The notes below the pieces were generated by a model that did not search any database, had not been told where the DNA came from, and saw only the letters and a program-made list of their open reading frames with translations. The translations under genes and the position numbers were made by a program. From Streptomyces cylindrosporus (GTDB taxonomy: Bacteria; Actinomycetota; Actinomycetes; Streptomycetales; Streptomycetaceae): a stretch of DNA of 64,000 nt. Numbering within the stretch: the first letter of the stretch is position 1; every line of letters begins with the position of its first letter. Of this stretch, positions 57,230 through 64,000 are shown in pieces. The DNA lies in assembly GCF_022698165.1 (NCBI RefSeq), contig NZ_JALDAY010000001.1, positions 496,001 to 560,000 of the forward strand, written 5' to 3'.

Positions 57230-58777
57230 CTACGCTCCAGCCGCACTCGGCCAAGACTGCGCATTCGGCCACCCGGTAGCGGGCGCCGGAGCCAACCCAG
57301 GCCCGGTAGTCCCCCGCACCTGCGCCGCCGTAAGCCCCCCACGAGCCGGAACTCCAGGCGGCGTAGGCCCGACAGGCATGACCGGCTCAGGCATAGGCGT
57401 AGGCACCGGCACAGGCGCCTGCATCGCAGCCGGCATCGGCGCCGCAGGCATGGGCGCAGGCATGGGCGTCGGCATCGGCATAGGCGCCGCAGGCACAGGC
57501 ACAGGCATCGGAACCGGCTCAGGCGCCGCAGGCATCTGCATCGGCATCTGAGTCGGCATCTGAATCCCCGCCCCGTTCGTCTCGCCCACCAGCCGGTCCA
57601 CGGCCGCCGTACCCGAGCTGTAGCTGGTCCCGGCGCCCAGCTCGGGCACGGCGGCTCCCCTCCTGGTCCCGTAGAGCACCTGTTCCATGCCGGACACCAG
57701 GCGACGCACGTCCGTCTGGGGGCGCACCACGAGCCTCAGGAAGCGGCTGGACGAACCGATCTTGTTGCCGCACTCGCGGACCAGGATGCGGTGCTCGGTG
57801 AGCAGCCGGTCCCGGACCACGGTGCCTTCGGCGCCCACGGGGAGGCGCACGAAAAGGAAGTTGCCCTGCGAGGGGTACACGGTCAGGCCCGGCAGCGCGG
57901 AGAGCTGGCTGGCCATGTCGAGGCGGTCCCGGCGGACCTGCAGCAGGCTCTGCGCGTACTCGGCCCCGTGCTCCTTGAGCATGAACACCACGTACTCGGC
58001 GAAGGCGTTGAGGTTCCACTTGGGGAGCATGGAACGGACCCGGCCGGCCAGCGAGGGGTTGGCGACCATGTAGCCGAAGCGTATGCCGTGCAGGCCGAAG
58101 TTCTTGCCGAGGCTGCGCAGCACGATGACGTTCGGCCGGATCATCGCCTCCTGCACGACGCTCGGCTCCTGTTCGGCGTCGGCGAACTCCAGGAAGGACT
58201 CGTCGATGATCACGAGGTCGAGGTCGGCCATCGCGTCCATGAACTGCACGAGCGCGTGCTTGTGGAGGAAGCCGCCGTCGGGGTTGTTCGGGTTGCAGAT
58301 CACCGCGACCCGGGTGCCGCGCTTGCGGATGAACTCGGCGTACTGGGCGAGGTCCAGGGCGAAGCCGTTGGACTCCTGCAGCGGGAACATGTCGACCCGC
58401 TTGCCGGTCTCCATGGGCTGGTCGGTCCAGCGGCCGAAGGTGGGGACGGGGATGGCGAGGGACTCGCGGACCATCAGATGGTCGATCCAGGTGATGAGCT
58501 CGGTCGAGCCGTTGCCCATCGCCACGGCCTGCGGCGGGAGTTGGAGCAGGTTGCACAGCTCGGCGGTGATGGTGTCGGCGCTGCTCGGGTAGTACGTGAC
58601 GATGTCCCGCAGCCGCGCCGCCATGGTGTCCATCATGGCCGGGGTGGGGAAGTAGGGATTGCAGGGGATACAGAAGTCGATCGGGCCGGCCCCGTCGCCG
58701 CCTTCCCGGGTCAACGCCGCCATCGACGGGCTGTGAGCCGCGGTGCTGCGGAACAGCGAGGTGACGTTGTCGGCCAT
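57230..58777 (-). CDS. Class I/II PLP-dependent aminotransferase with Met/Pro/Ala-rich tail
   Basis: 515 residues. The aminotransferase core (1-~385) has VAMGNGSTELITWI, VICNPNNPDGG, VIIDESFLEFAD, PLP lysine 225 in SLGKNFGLHGIRFGY, and FLRLVVRPQTDV. It is closest to histidinol-phosphate aminotransferase-like and threonine-phosphate decarboxylase-like enzymes; the substrate is unknown. Residues ~415-490 are a low-complexity tail of MP, MPAP and VPVP units, most unusual for this family, and a short C-terminal end with three tryptophan- or proline-rich turns follows. ATG 58777 has GGAGG upstream. Confidence 0.87.
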   Translation of the reverse strand: MADNVTSLFRSTAAHSPSMAALTREGGDGAGPIDFCIPCNPYFPTPAMMDTMAARLRDIVTYYPSSADTITAELCNLLQLPPQAVAMGNGSTELITWIDHLMVRESLAIPVPTFGRWTDQPMETGKRVDMFPLQESNGFALDLAQYAEFIRKRGTRVAVICNPNNPDGGFLHKHALVQFMDAMADLDLVIIDESFLEFADAEQEPSVVQEAMIRPNVIVLRSLGKNFGLHGIRFGYMVANPSLAGRVRSMLPKWNLNAFAEYVVFMLKEHGAEYAQSLLQVRRDRLDMASQLSALPGLTVYPSQGNFLFVRLPVGAEGTVVRDRLLTEHRILVRECGNKIGSSSRFLRLVVRPQTDVRRLVSGMEQVLYGTRRGAAVPELGAGTSYSSGTAAVDRLVGETNGAGIQMPTQMPMQMPAAPEPVPMPVPVPAAPMPMPTPMPAPMPAAPMPAAMQAPVPVPTPMPEPVMPVGPTPPGVPARGGLTAAQVRGTTGPGLAPAPATGWPNAQSWPSAAGA

Positions 58778-59021
58778 GGAACCTCCGTATGGGGCGGGCC
58801 CGGCGGGGACTTCCGGGCCCGTCGTGTCTGGGTGGCCCGCGCGGGGGAGCACGGGCCGCCCTTACATACGGCGTTGCGCGGGGCGCTGTTCAACGGATGT
58901 GAAAGGAGTGTGACTTCGGGAACCGGAACCCCTTCTTCGACGTCCGTTCGTCCCTGCCTGTGGGACCTAAGACCCCTGCCCCCGGATCTGCGCCCCGGTG
59001 ACCATGGTCCTGTAAGCAGTT

Positions 59022-59049
59022 GTTCCGAACGATGGTCGATATACCGAAC
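59022..59049. promoter_or_regulatory. Candidate operator pair upstream of araB
   Basis: GTCGATATACCGAAC (59035-59049) matches TNGNNATNNCGAAC and is 21 bases before the araB start codon. GTTCCGAAC (59022-59030), five bases upstream, is a shorter palindrome with the same half-sites. Confidence 0.55.
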
Positions 59050-59069
59050 ACCCGGAAGGGGGCCGGCCC

Positions 59070-60758
59070 ATGGACGCCGAGCACGGTGAGCACGGTGAGC
59101 GCGGCGACCTCGATCCCTGTGTCGTCGGAGTCGACTTCGGCACGCTGTCGGGGCGGGCCGTGGTGGTCCGGGTCCGTGACGGTGCGGAGCTGGGGACGGC
59201 GGAGCACATGTACACGCACGGCGTCCTCGACCGCGAACTGCCCGACGGCACACCGCTGCCGCCCGCATGGGCCCTCCAGGTGCCCGCCGACTGGATCGAC
59301 GTCCTGCGTCACGCCGTCCCCGAGGCCCTCGCCCGTTCCGGTGTGCGGCCCGGGCAGGTGATCGGCATCGGCACCGACTTCACGGCCTGTACGGTCCTGC
59401 CGACGCTCGCCGACGGCACCCCCCTGTGCGAACTGCCCGGTCTCGACGCCCGTCCGCACGCCTATCCCAAGCTGTGGAAGCACCACGCCGCCCAGCCCCA
59501 GGCCGACCGGATCAACGCGCTGGCCGCCGAGCGCAAGGAGCCCTGGCTCGAACGGTATGGCGGGAAGATCTCCTCCGAGTGGGAGTTCGCCAAGGCGCTG
59601 CAGGTCCTTGAGGAGGACCCGGAGACCTACCGCCGCACCGAGCGCTGGCTGGAGGGTGCCGACTGGATCGTCTGGCGGCTCTGCGGGACGTACGTCCGCA
59701 ACGCCTGCACCGCGGGCTACAAGGGCCAGTACCAGGACGGCGCTTACCCCTCCCGCGGTTATCTGGCCGCCCTGCACCCGGACTTCGAAGGCTTCGTCGA
59801 CGACAAGCTGGACCAGCCGATCGGTCAACTGGGCTCGGCGGCAGGCCGGTTGACGGCCGAGGCGGCCGCCTGGACGGGGCTGCCCGCAGGCATCCCGGTC
59901 TGTGTCGGCAATGTCGACGCCCATGTCACCGCCCCGGCCGCGGCGGCGGTCGAGCCCGGTCAGATGGTCGCCATCATGGGCACCTCCACCTGTCATGTCA
60001 TGAGTTCCGACCGGCTCGGCGCCGTGCCCGGCATGTGCGGGGTCGTCGACGGCGGCATCCTGCCGGGACTGTGGGGCTACGAGGCCGGGCAGAGCGGTGT
60101 CGGTGACATCTTCGCCTGGTGCGTGCGTACCGGCTTCCCCGCCGAGTACGCCGAGCGGGCCGCGGCCGCCGGGCAGGATCCGCACGAGTACCTGACCGCC
60201 CTCGCCGCCCGGCAGAAGGTCGGCGCGCACGGCCTGGTCGCCCTGGACTGGCACAGCGGCAACCGCTCCGTCCTGGTCGATCACGACCTCAGCGGCCTCA
60301 TCGTCGGCCAGACCCTCGCCACCCGCCCCGAGGACGTCTACCGCGCCCTGCTGGAGGCCACCGCCTTCGGCACCCGCACCATCATCGAGGCCTTCGAGTC
60401 CGCCGCCGTACCGGTACGGGAACTGATCGTCGCCGGCGGCCTGACGAAGAACGCCCTGCTGATGCAGATCTACGCCGACGTCACCCGCCGCCCGCTGAGC
60501 GTCATCGCCTCCGCGCAGGGCCCGGCCCTGGGTGCCGCGACGCACGCCGCCGTCGCCGCCGGGGCGCACCCCGACATCCGTGCCGCCGCCCACGCCATGG
60601 GCAAGGTCCACCGGGCCGGCTACCTGCCCGACCCGGAGCGGGCCGCGGCGTACGACCGCCTGTACGCCGAATACCGCCTGCTGCACGACCACTTCGGCCG
60701 CGGCGGCAACGACGTCATGCACCGCCTGCGCCGCATCCGCGAAGCAGCCTCCGCGTGA
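59070..60758 (+). CDS. araB: Ribulokinase
   Basis: 562 residues, an FGGY-family kinase. The N-terminal ATP/sugar domain starts [19 protein letters not shown], with [13 protein letters not shown] and [15 protein letters not shown] diagnostic of ribulokinase. [30 protein letters not shown] and the phosphate loop [13 protein letters not shown] follow. The C-terminal domain has [26 protein letters not shown] and [15 protein letters not shown]. It phosphorylates L-ribulose to L-ribulose-5-phosphate in the cytoplasm. The first residues carry a 9-bp DNA repeat (EHGEHGERG). It heads the araB-araA-araD unit, with an operator just upstream. Confidence 0.95.
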   Translation: MDAEHGEHGERGDLDPCVVGVDFGTLSGRAVVVRVRDGAELGTAEHMYTHGVLDRELPDGTPLPPAWALQVPADWIDVLRHAVPEALARSGVRPGQVIGIGTDFTACTVLPTLADGTPLCELPGLDARPHAYPKLWKHHAAQPQADRINALAAERKEPWLERYGGKISSEWEFAKALQVLEEDPETYRRTERWLEGADWIVWRLCGTYVRNACTAGYKGQYQDGAYPSRGYLAALHPDFEGFVDDKLDQPIGQLGSAAGRLTAEAAAWTGLPAGIPVCVGNVDAHVTAPAAAAVEPGQMVAIMGTSTCHVMSSDRLGAVPGMCGVVDGGILPGLWGYEAGQSGVGDIFAWCVRTGFPAEYAERAAAAGQDPHEYLTALAARQKVGAHGLVALDWHSGNRSVLVDHDLSGLIVGQTLATRPEDVYRALLEATAFGTRTIIEAFESAAVPVRELIVAGGLTKNALLMQIYADVTRRPLSVIASAQGPALGAATHAAVAAGAHPDIRAAAHAMGKVHRAGYLPDPERAAAYDRLYAEYRLLHDHFGRGGNDVMHRLRRIREAASA

Positions 60759-60784
60759 GCCGGATCTCCGTGAAAGGAACCGTC

Positions 60785-62320
60785 ATGACTGTTTCACCGA
60801 ACGAGGCACACCGGGTCCCGGAGACGGCTCCGGAGACGGCCCAGGAGATCTGGTTCCTCACCGGCAGCCAGGGTCTGTACGGCGAGGACACCCTGCGCCA
60901 GGTCGCCGAGCAGTCCCGCCGGATCGCCGACATCCTCGACGAGGCGCCGAAGATCCGCGCGCGGATCGTCTGGAAGCCGGTCCTGACCGATGCCGAATCG
61001 ATCCGCCGGATGTGCCGGGAGGCCAACGACTCCGACGCCTGCACGGGCGTGATCGTCTGGATGCACACCTTCTCACCGGCCAAGATGTGGATCGGCGGGC
61101 TCAGCGTCCTGGACCGGCCCGTGCTGCACCTGCATACCCAGTTCAACCTGTCGCTGCCCTGGTCCAGCATCGACATGGACTTCATGAACCTCAACCAGGC
61201 CGCCCACGGCGACCGCGAGTTCGCCCATATCGAGGCCCGCCTCGGGGTGCACCGCAAGATCGTCGCCGGGCACGCCACCGAACCCCGGGTGATCGCCCGG
61301 ATCGCCGCCTGGTCCCGCGCCGCCGCCGGCCGGCAGGCCGCCCGCACCATGCGCCTGGCCCGCTTCGGCGACAACATGCGGGACGTCGCCGTCACCGAGG
61401 GCGACAAGGTCGAGGCGGAACTGCGCTTCGGCTACTCCGTGAACACCTACGCCGTAGGCGACCTGGTCGCCGTCGTGGACAGCGTCCCCGACAAGGAGGC
61501 CGTCGAACTCGCCGCCGACTACTGCGAGTTGTACGACATGGTGCCCATCCTGCGCCCGGACGGCCCCCGGCACGACTCGCTGGTGTACGAGGCGCGGGTC
61601 GAACTCGCCCTGCGTGCCTTCCTCCTGGACGGCGGCTTCACCGCCTTCACCACCAACTTCGAGGACCTGGGCGGCCTTCGCCAGCTGCCCGGACTCGCCG
61701 TCCAGCGGCTGATGGCCGACGGCTACGGCTTCGGCGCCGAGGGCGACTGGAAGACCTCCGCGCTGCTGCGCACGATGAAGGTCATGGGCCTCGGCAGGCC
61801 GGGCGGCTCCACCTTCATGGAGGACTACACCTACCACCTGTGCCCCGGCGTCCCCCGCATCCTCGGCGCGCACATGCTGGAGGTCTGCCCGTCCGTCGCC
61901 GCCGGCCGCCCGCGCTGCGAGATCCACCCGCTGTCCATCGGCGGCCGCGAGGACCCCGTCCGGCTGATCTTCGACGCGGCCCCCGGCCCCGCCGTGGTCG
62001 TCGGCCTGTGCGACCTCGGCGACCGGTTCCGGCTGACCGCCAACACCGTCGATGTCGTGGCCAGCGAGCCGCTGCCCCAACTGCCGGTCGCCCGGGCCGT
62101 GTGGGTGCCGCGCCCCTCGCTCGCCGAGTCGGCCGAGAGCTGGCTGCTGGCCGGCGCCCCGCACCACACGGTGCTCAGTTCCGCCGTCGATCCGGAGACC
62201 CTGGCCGACTACGCGGCCATGGCCGACGTCGAACTGCTCACCATCGACCAGGACACCACCTCGGAGCAGCTCGCCAAGGAGATCCGGTGGAACTCCGCCT
62301 ACTACCGCCTTGCCCGGTGA
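60785..62320 (+). CDS. araA: L-arabinose isomerase
   Basis: 511 residues, matching the family size. [24 protein letters not shown] opens the protein. [81 protein letters not shown] and [40 protein letters not shown] are strongly conserved, with the metal-binding Glu residues in FED and GAEGDW. It converts L-arabinose to L-ribulose. ATG 60785 has AAGGA upstream, 26 bases after araB. Confidence 0.96.
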   Translation: MTVSPNEAHRVPETAPETAQEIWFLTGSQGLYGEDTLRQVAEQSRRIADILDEAPKIRARIVWKPVLTDAESIRRMCREANDSDACTGVIVWMHTFSPAKMWIGGLSVLDRPVLHLHTQFNLSLPWSSIDMDFMNLNQAAHGDREFAHIEARLGVHRKIVAGHATEPRVIARIAAWSRAAAGRQAARTMRLARFGDNMRDVAVTEGDKVEAELRFGYSVNTYAVGDLVAVVDSVPDKEAVELAADYCELYDMVPILRPDGPRHDSLVYEARVELALRAFLLDGGFTAFTTNFEDLGGLRQLPGLAVQRLMADGYGFGAEGDWKTSALLRTMKVMGLGRPGGSTFMEDYTYHLCPGVPRILGAHMLEVCPSVAAGRPRCEIHPLSIGGREDPVRLIFDAAPGPAVVVGLCDLGDRFRLTANTVDVVASEPLPQLPVARAVWVPRPSLAESAESWLLAGAPHHTVLSSAVDPETLADYAAMADVELLTIDQDTTSEQLAKEIRWNSAYYRLAR

Positions 62321-62333
62321 GGAGGGACCGACG

Positions 62334-63038
62334 ATGAGCGTGCATGTCCGCGATGTCCTGCGGCAGGAGGTCCTGGAGGCCAACCTGGCCATTCCCCGGG
62401 CCGGCCTCGCCACCCTCACCTGGGGCAATGTGAGCGGCGTCGACCGGGAGGCGGGGGTGTTCGTCATCAAGCCGTCCGGAGTGCCGTACGAGGAGCTGAA
62501 GGCGGACGACCTGGTGACGGTACGGCTGTTTGACGGGGCCGTGGTCGACGGCCGTCTGCGCCCCTCCACCGACACGGAGACCCACCGCTGCCTCTATCTG
62601 GCGTTCCCGTCCATCGGCGGTGTCACCCACACCCACTCCACCCACGCGGTGGCCTTCGCCCAGGCCCGAAGGGACATCCCGGTGCTGGGCACCACGCACG
62701 CCGACACCTTCAACGGGCCGATCCCGTGCACCCCCGACCTCACCGCCGAGCAGTGCGCGAAGGACTACGAGTACAACACCGGCCGGATCATCGTCGACCT
62801 GCTCGACGGCGACGACGAGCGGGCGAGGGAGGTGCCGGGTGTGCTGGTCGCCAACCACGGACCGTTCACCTGGGGCGCCGGTGCCCGCAAGTCGGTCGAG
62901 CACGCCATCATCTGCGAGGCCGTCGCGGACATGGCGATCCACACCCTGGCCCTGGCCGCCACCGCCCCGCCCCCGCGGCATCTGCTGTACCGGCACTACA
63001 CCCGCAAGCACGGCCCGGGCGCCTACTACGGCAACTGA
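62334..63038 (+). CDS. araD: L-ribulose-5-phosphate 4-epimerase
   Basis: 234 residues of the class II aldolase/epimerase fold. LATLTWGNVSGVDREAGVFVIKPSGVPYEEL and DTETHRCLYLAFPSIGGVTHTHSTHAVAFAQA (zinc histidines HTHSTH) are followed by GTTHADTFNGPIPC and VLVANHGPFTWG. It makes D-xylulose-5-phosphate for the pentose phosphate pathway. ATG 62334 with GGAGGGA upstream, 13 bases after araA. A terminator follows. Confidence 0.95.
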   Translation: MSVHVRDVLRQEVLEANLAIPRAGLATLTWGNVSGVDREAGVFVIKPSGVPYEELKADDLVTVRLFDGAVVDGRLRPSTDTETHRCLYLAFPSIGGVTHTHSTHAVAFAQARRDIPVLGTTHADTFNGPIPCTPDLTAEQCAKDYEYNTGRIIVDLLDGDDERAREVPGVLVANHGPFTWGAGARKSVEHAIICEAVADMAIHTLALAATAPPPRHLLYRHYTRKHGPGAYYGN

Positions 63039-63055
63039 CCGTCGCGGCGAACGAA

Positions 63056-63088
63056 AAGGCGGCCCGTGCGCACAGCACAGGCCGCCTT
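63056..63088. terminator. Bidirectional terminator between araD and the aldose epimerase gene
   Basis: AAGGCGGCC (63056-63064) pairs perfectly with GGCCGCCTT (63080-63088) around a 15-base loop in the 65-bp convergent gap, flanked by GAAAA on the left. Confidence 0.75.
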
Positions 63089-63103
63089 CCTGCCGGATGC
63101 GGG

Positions 63104-64000
63104 TCAGCAGCCGAAGGTGTGGACCGTCGTCGTCCGGTACGTCTGCCCCGGTCGCAGCACCGTCGACGGGAAGTTCGCGTGGTTCGGCGAGTCCGGGAAG
63201 TGCTGTGTCTCCAGGCACAGCGCGTCACCCTGGCGGTAGGTCTTGCCGCCCGTTCCGGTGAGCGTGCCGTCGAGGAAGTTGCCGGAGTAGAACTGCAGCC
63301 CCGGCTGGTCGGTGGCGATCTTCAGGGTGCGGCCGGAACGCGGGTCGCGCAGGGTCGCGACGTGCTCGGGCTTGGCCGTGATGCCCTTGTCGAGCACCCA
63401 GTTGTGGTCGTAGCCCTTGGCCTGCACCTGCTGGACGTGGCCGTCGCGGATGTCGCGGCCGACCGTCTTGGTCTTGCGGAAGTCGAAGGGCGTGCCGGCG
63501 ACCTTCGCCAGTTCGCCGGTCGGGATGAGGCCCGTGTCGGTGGGCGTGTAGCGGCCGGCGGCGATCGAGAGCTCGTGGTCCTCGATCGTGCCGCTGCCCT
63601 CGCCGGCGAGGTTCCAGTAGACGTGGCTGGTGAGGTTGACCACGGTGGCCTTGTCGGTGGTGGCCTCGTAGTCGATGCGCCAGTCGCCGTGCTTGGTGAG
63701 GGTGTACGTCACCTTCGCCTTGAGCGTGCCCGGGTAGCCCATCTCGCCGTCGATGCTGGTGTAGTGCAACACCAGACCGACGTCGGAGCCCTTGGTGAAC
63801 GGCTCGACGTCCCAGATGTGCTTGTCGAAGCCCTGCGTGCCGCCGTGCAGGCTGTTGACGCCGTCGTTCACGGACAGCTGGTACGTCTTGCCGTCCAGGG
63901 TGAACTGGCCCTTGGCGATGCGGTTGCCGTACCGGCCGATCAGGGCGCCGAAGTACGGGGTCTTGGCGACGTAGTCCTCGATGTTGTCGAAGCCGAGGGA
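63104..64000 (-). CDS. Aldose 1-epimerase (mutarotase), partial at the window edge
   Basis: The 298 C-terminal residues of a galactose-mutarotase-like protein; the N-terminus, where a signal peptide may lie, is beyond 64000. TPYFGALIGRYGNRIAKGQFTLDG, VNSLHGGTQGFDKHIWDV (catalytic His in LHGG), VNLTSHVYWNLAGEG and KGYDHNWVLD are family landmarks, and the probable catalytic Glu is in LCLETQHFPDSPNHANFPS. It interconverts the anomers of arabinose and other aldoses. It converges on araD. Confidence 0.92.
   Translation of the reverse strand, partial: SLGFDNIEDYVAKTPYFGALIGRYGNRIAKGQFTLDGKTYQLSVNDGVNSLHGGTQGFDKHIWDVEPFTKGSDVGLVLHYTSIDGEMGYPGTLKAKVTYTLTKHGDWRIDYEATTDKATVVNLTSHVYWNLAGEGSGTIEDHELSIAAGRYTPTDTGLIPTGELAKVAGTPFDFRKTKTVGRDIRDGHVQQVQAKGYDHNWVLDKGITAKPEHVATLRDPRSGRTLKIATDQPGLQFYSGNFLDGTLTGTGGKTYRQGDALCLETQHFPDSPNHANFPSTVLRPGQTYRTTTVHTFGC

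Noticed and set aside
1..64000. CRISPR arrays, tRNA/rRNA genes, insertion sequences, prophage
   Set aside because: I saw no regularly spaced repeat array, cloverleaf gene, transposase or phage structural gene. The only repeats are the dispersed 45-mer and two short tandem arrays.

Overview
The window is high-GC actinobacterial DNA, almost certainly a Streptomyces chromosome. G/C dominates third codon positions, many starts are GTG or TTG, and genes are commonly joined by 4-base ATGA/GTGA overlaps. The gene families are typical of the genus: a WhiJ-like/DUF397/HATPase triad, a PucR-type regulator, MatB next to a carboxyltransferase, and DUF3068/3500/3515/4328/4360 proteins. I read 57 protein genes, two of them cut by the window edges. 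I found no rRNA, tRNA, CRISPR array, insertion sequence or prophage. No gap between genes exceeds about 300 bases.

Layout. (1) 1-1310: a trypsin-like peptidase coupled to a Trypco1-domain protein, a pair of the NTP-dependent conflict-system type. (2) 1512-11419: secreted subtilase, fused acyl-CoA carboxyltransferase, malonyl-CoA synthetase MatB, two methyltransferases, a MerR-PP2C fusion and an ATP-grasp enzyme. (3) 11443-22425: a nine-gene minus-strand operon, mostly with 4-base overlaps. It encodes a GT4 glycosyltransferase, a methyltransferase, a very large AftD-like arabinofuranosyltransferase, an HxxxD acyltransferase/condensation protein, a second methyltransferase, an EamA-like transporter, a Trm112-like protein, an FkbM methyltransferase and an unknown protein. 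I infer that it makes or modifies an envelope glycan or glycolipid. (4) 22620-28228: a DUF3068 protein, a small membrane protein with a PucR regulator, an extended SDR, and a TerD protein fused to a PD-(D/E)XK nuclease-like domain.

(5) 28463-42109 and 53243-64000: two blocks of L-arabinose/arabinan use, separated by accessory genes. They hold an IclR regulator with an SMP-30 lactonase, a sugar ABC importer without its own ATPase, two secreted GH43 arabinanases, an intracellular GH51 arabinofuranosidase, a GH35 beta-galactosidase, araB-araA-araD and an aldose 1-epimerase. Four related near-palindromes of the form TNGNNATNNCGAAC lie upstream of the iclR gene, the ABC/GH43 operon, the second GH43 gene and araB. 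Two of these promoters share the same -35/-10 design. Together they look like one regulon. The predicted route is extracellular arabinan cut by GH43 enzymes, import by the ABC system, trimming by GH51, anomer interconversion by the epimerase, then AraA, AraB and AraD to xylulose-5-phosphate.

(6) 42185-53108: accessory genes including an Rrf2 regulator without cysteines, a TlpA-like lipoprotein, a TauE/SafE exporter, a secreted intradiol dioxygenase, the WhiJ-like triad with a 25-bp palindrome, a DUF3500 lipoprotein and an AraC regulator divergent from a methyltransferase. (7) 54302-58777: a PobA-like flavin monooxygenase, an O-methyltransferase with an extra N-terminal domain, and an aminotransferase with a Met/Pro/Ala-rich tail, all inside the arabinose region.

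A dispersed repeat of about 45 bp occurs four times, each copy next to a stop codon. In one case it encodes the N-terminus of the following gene.
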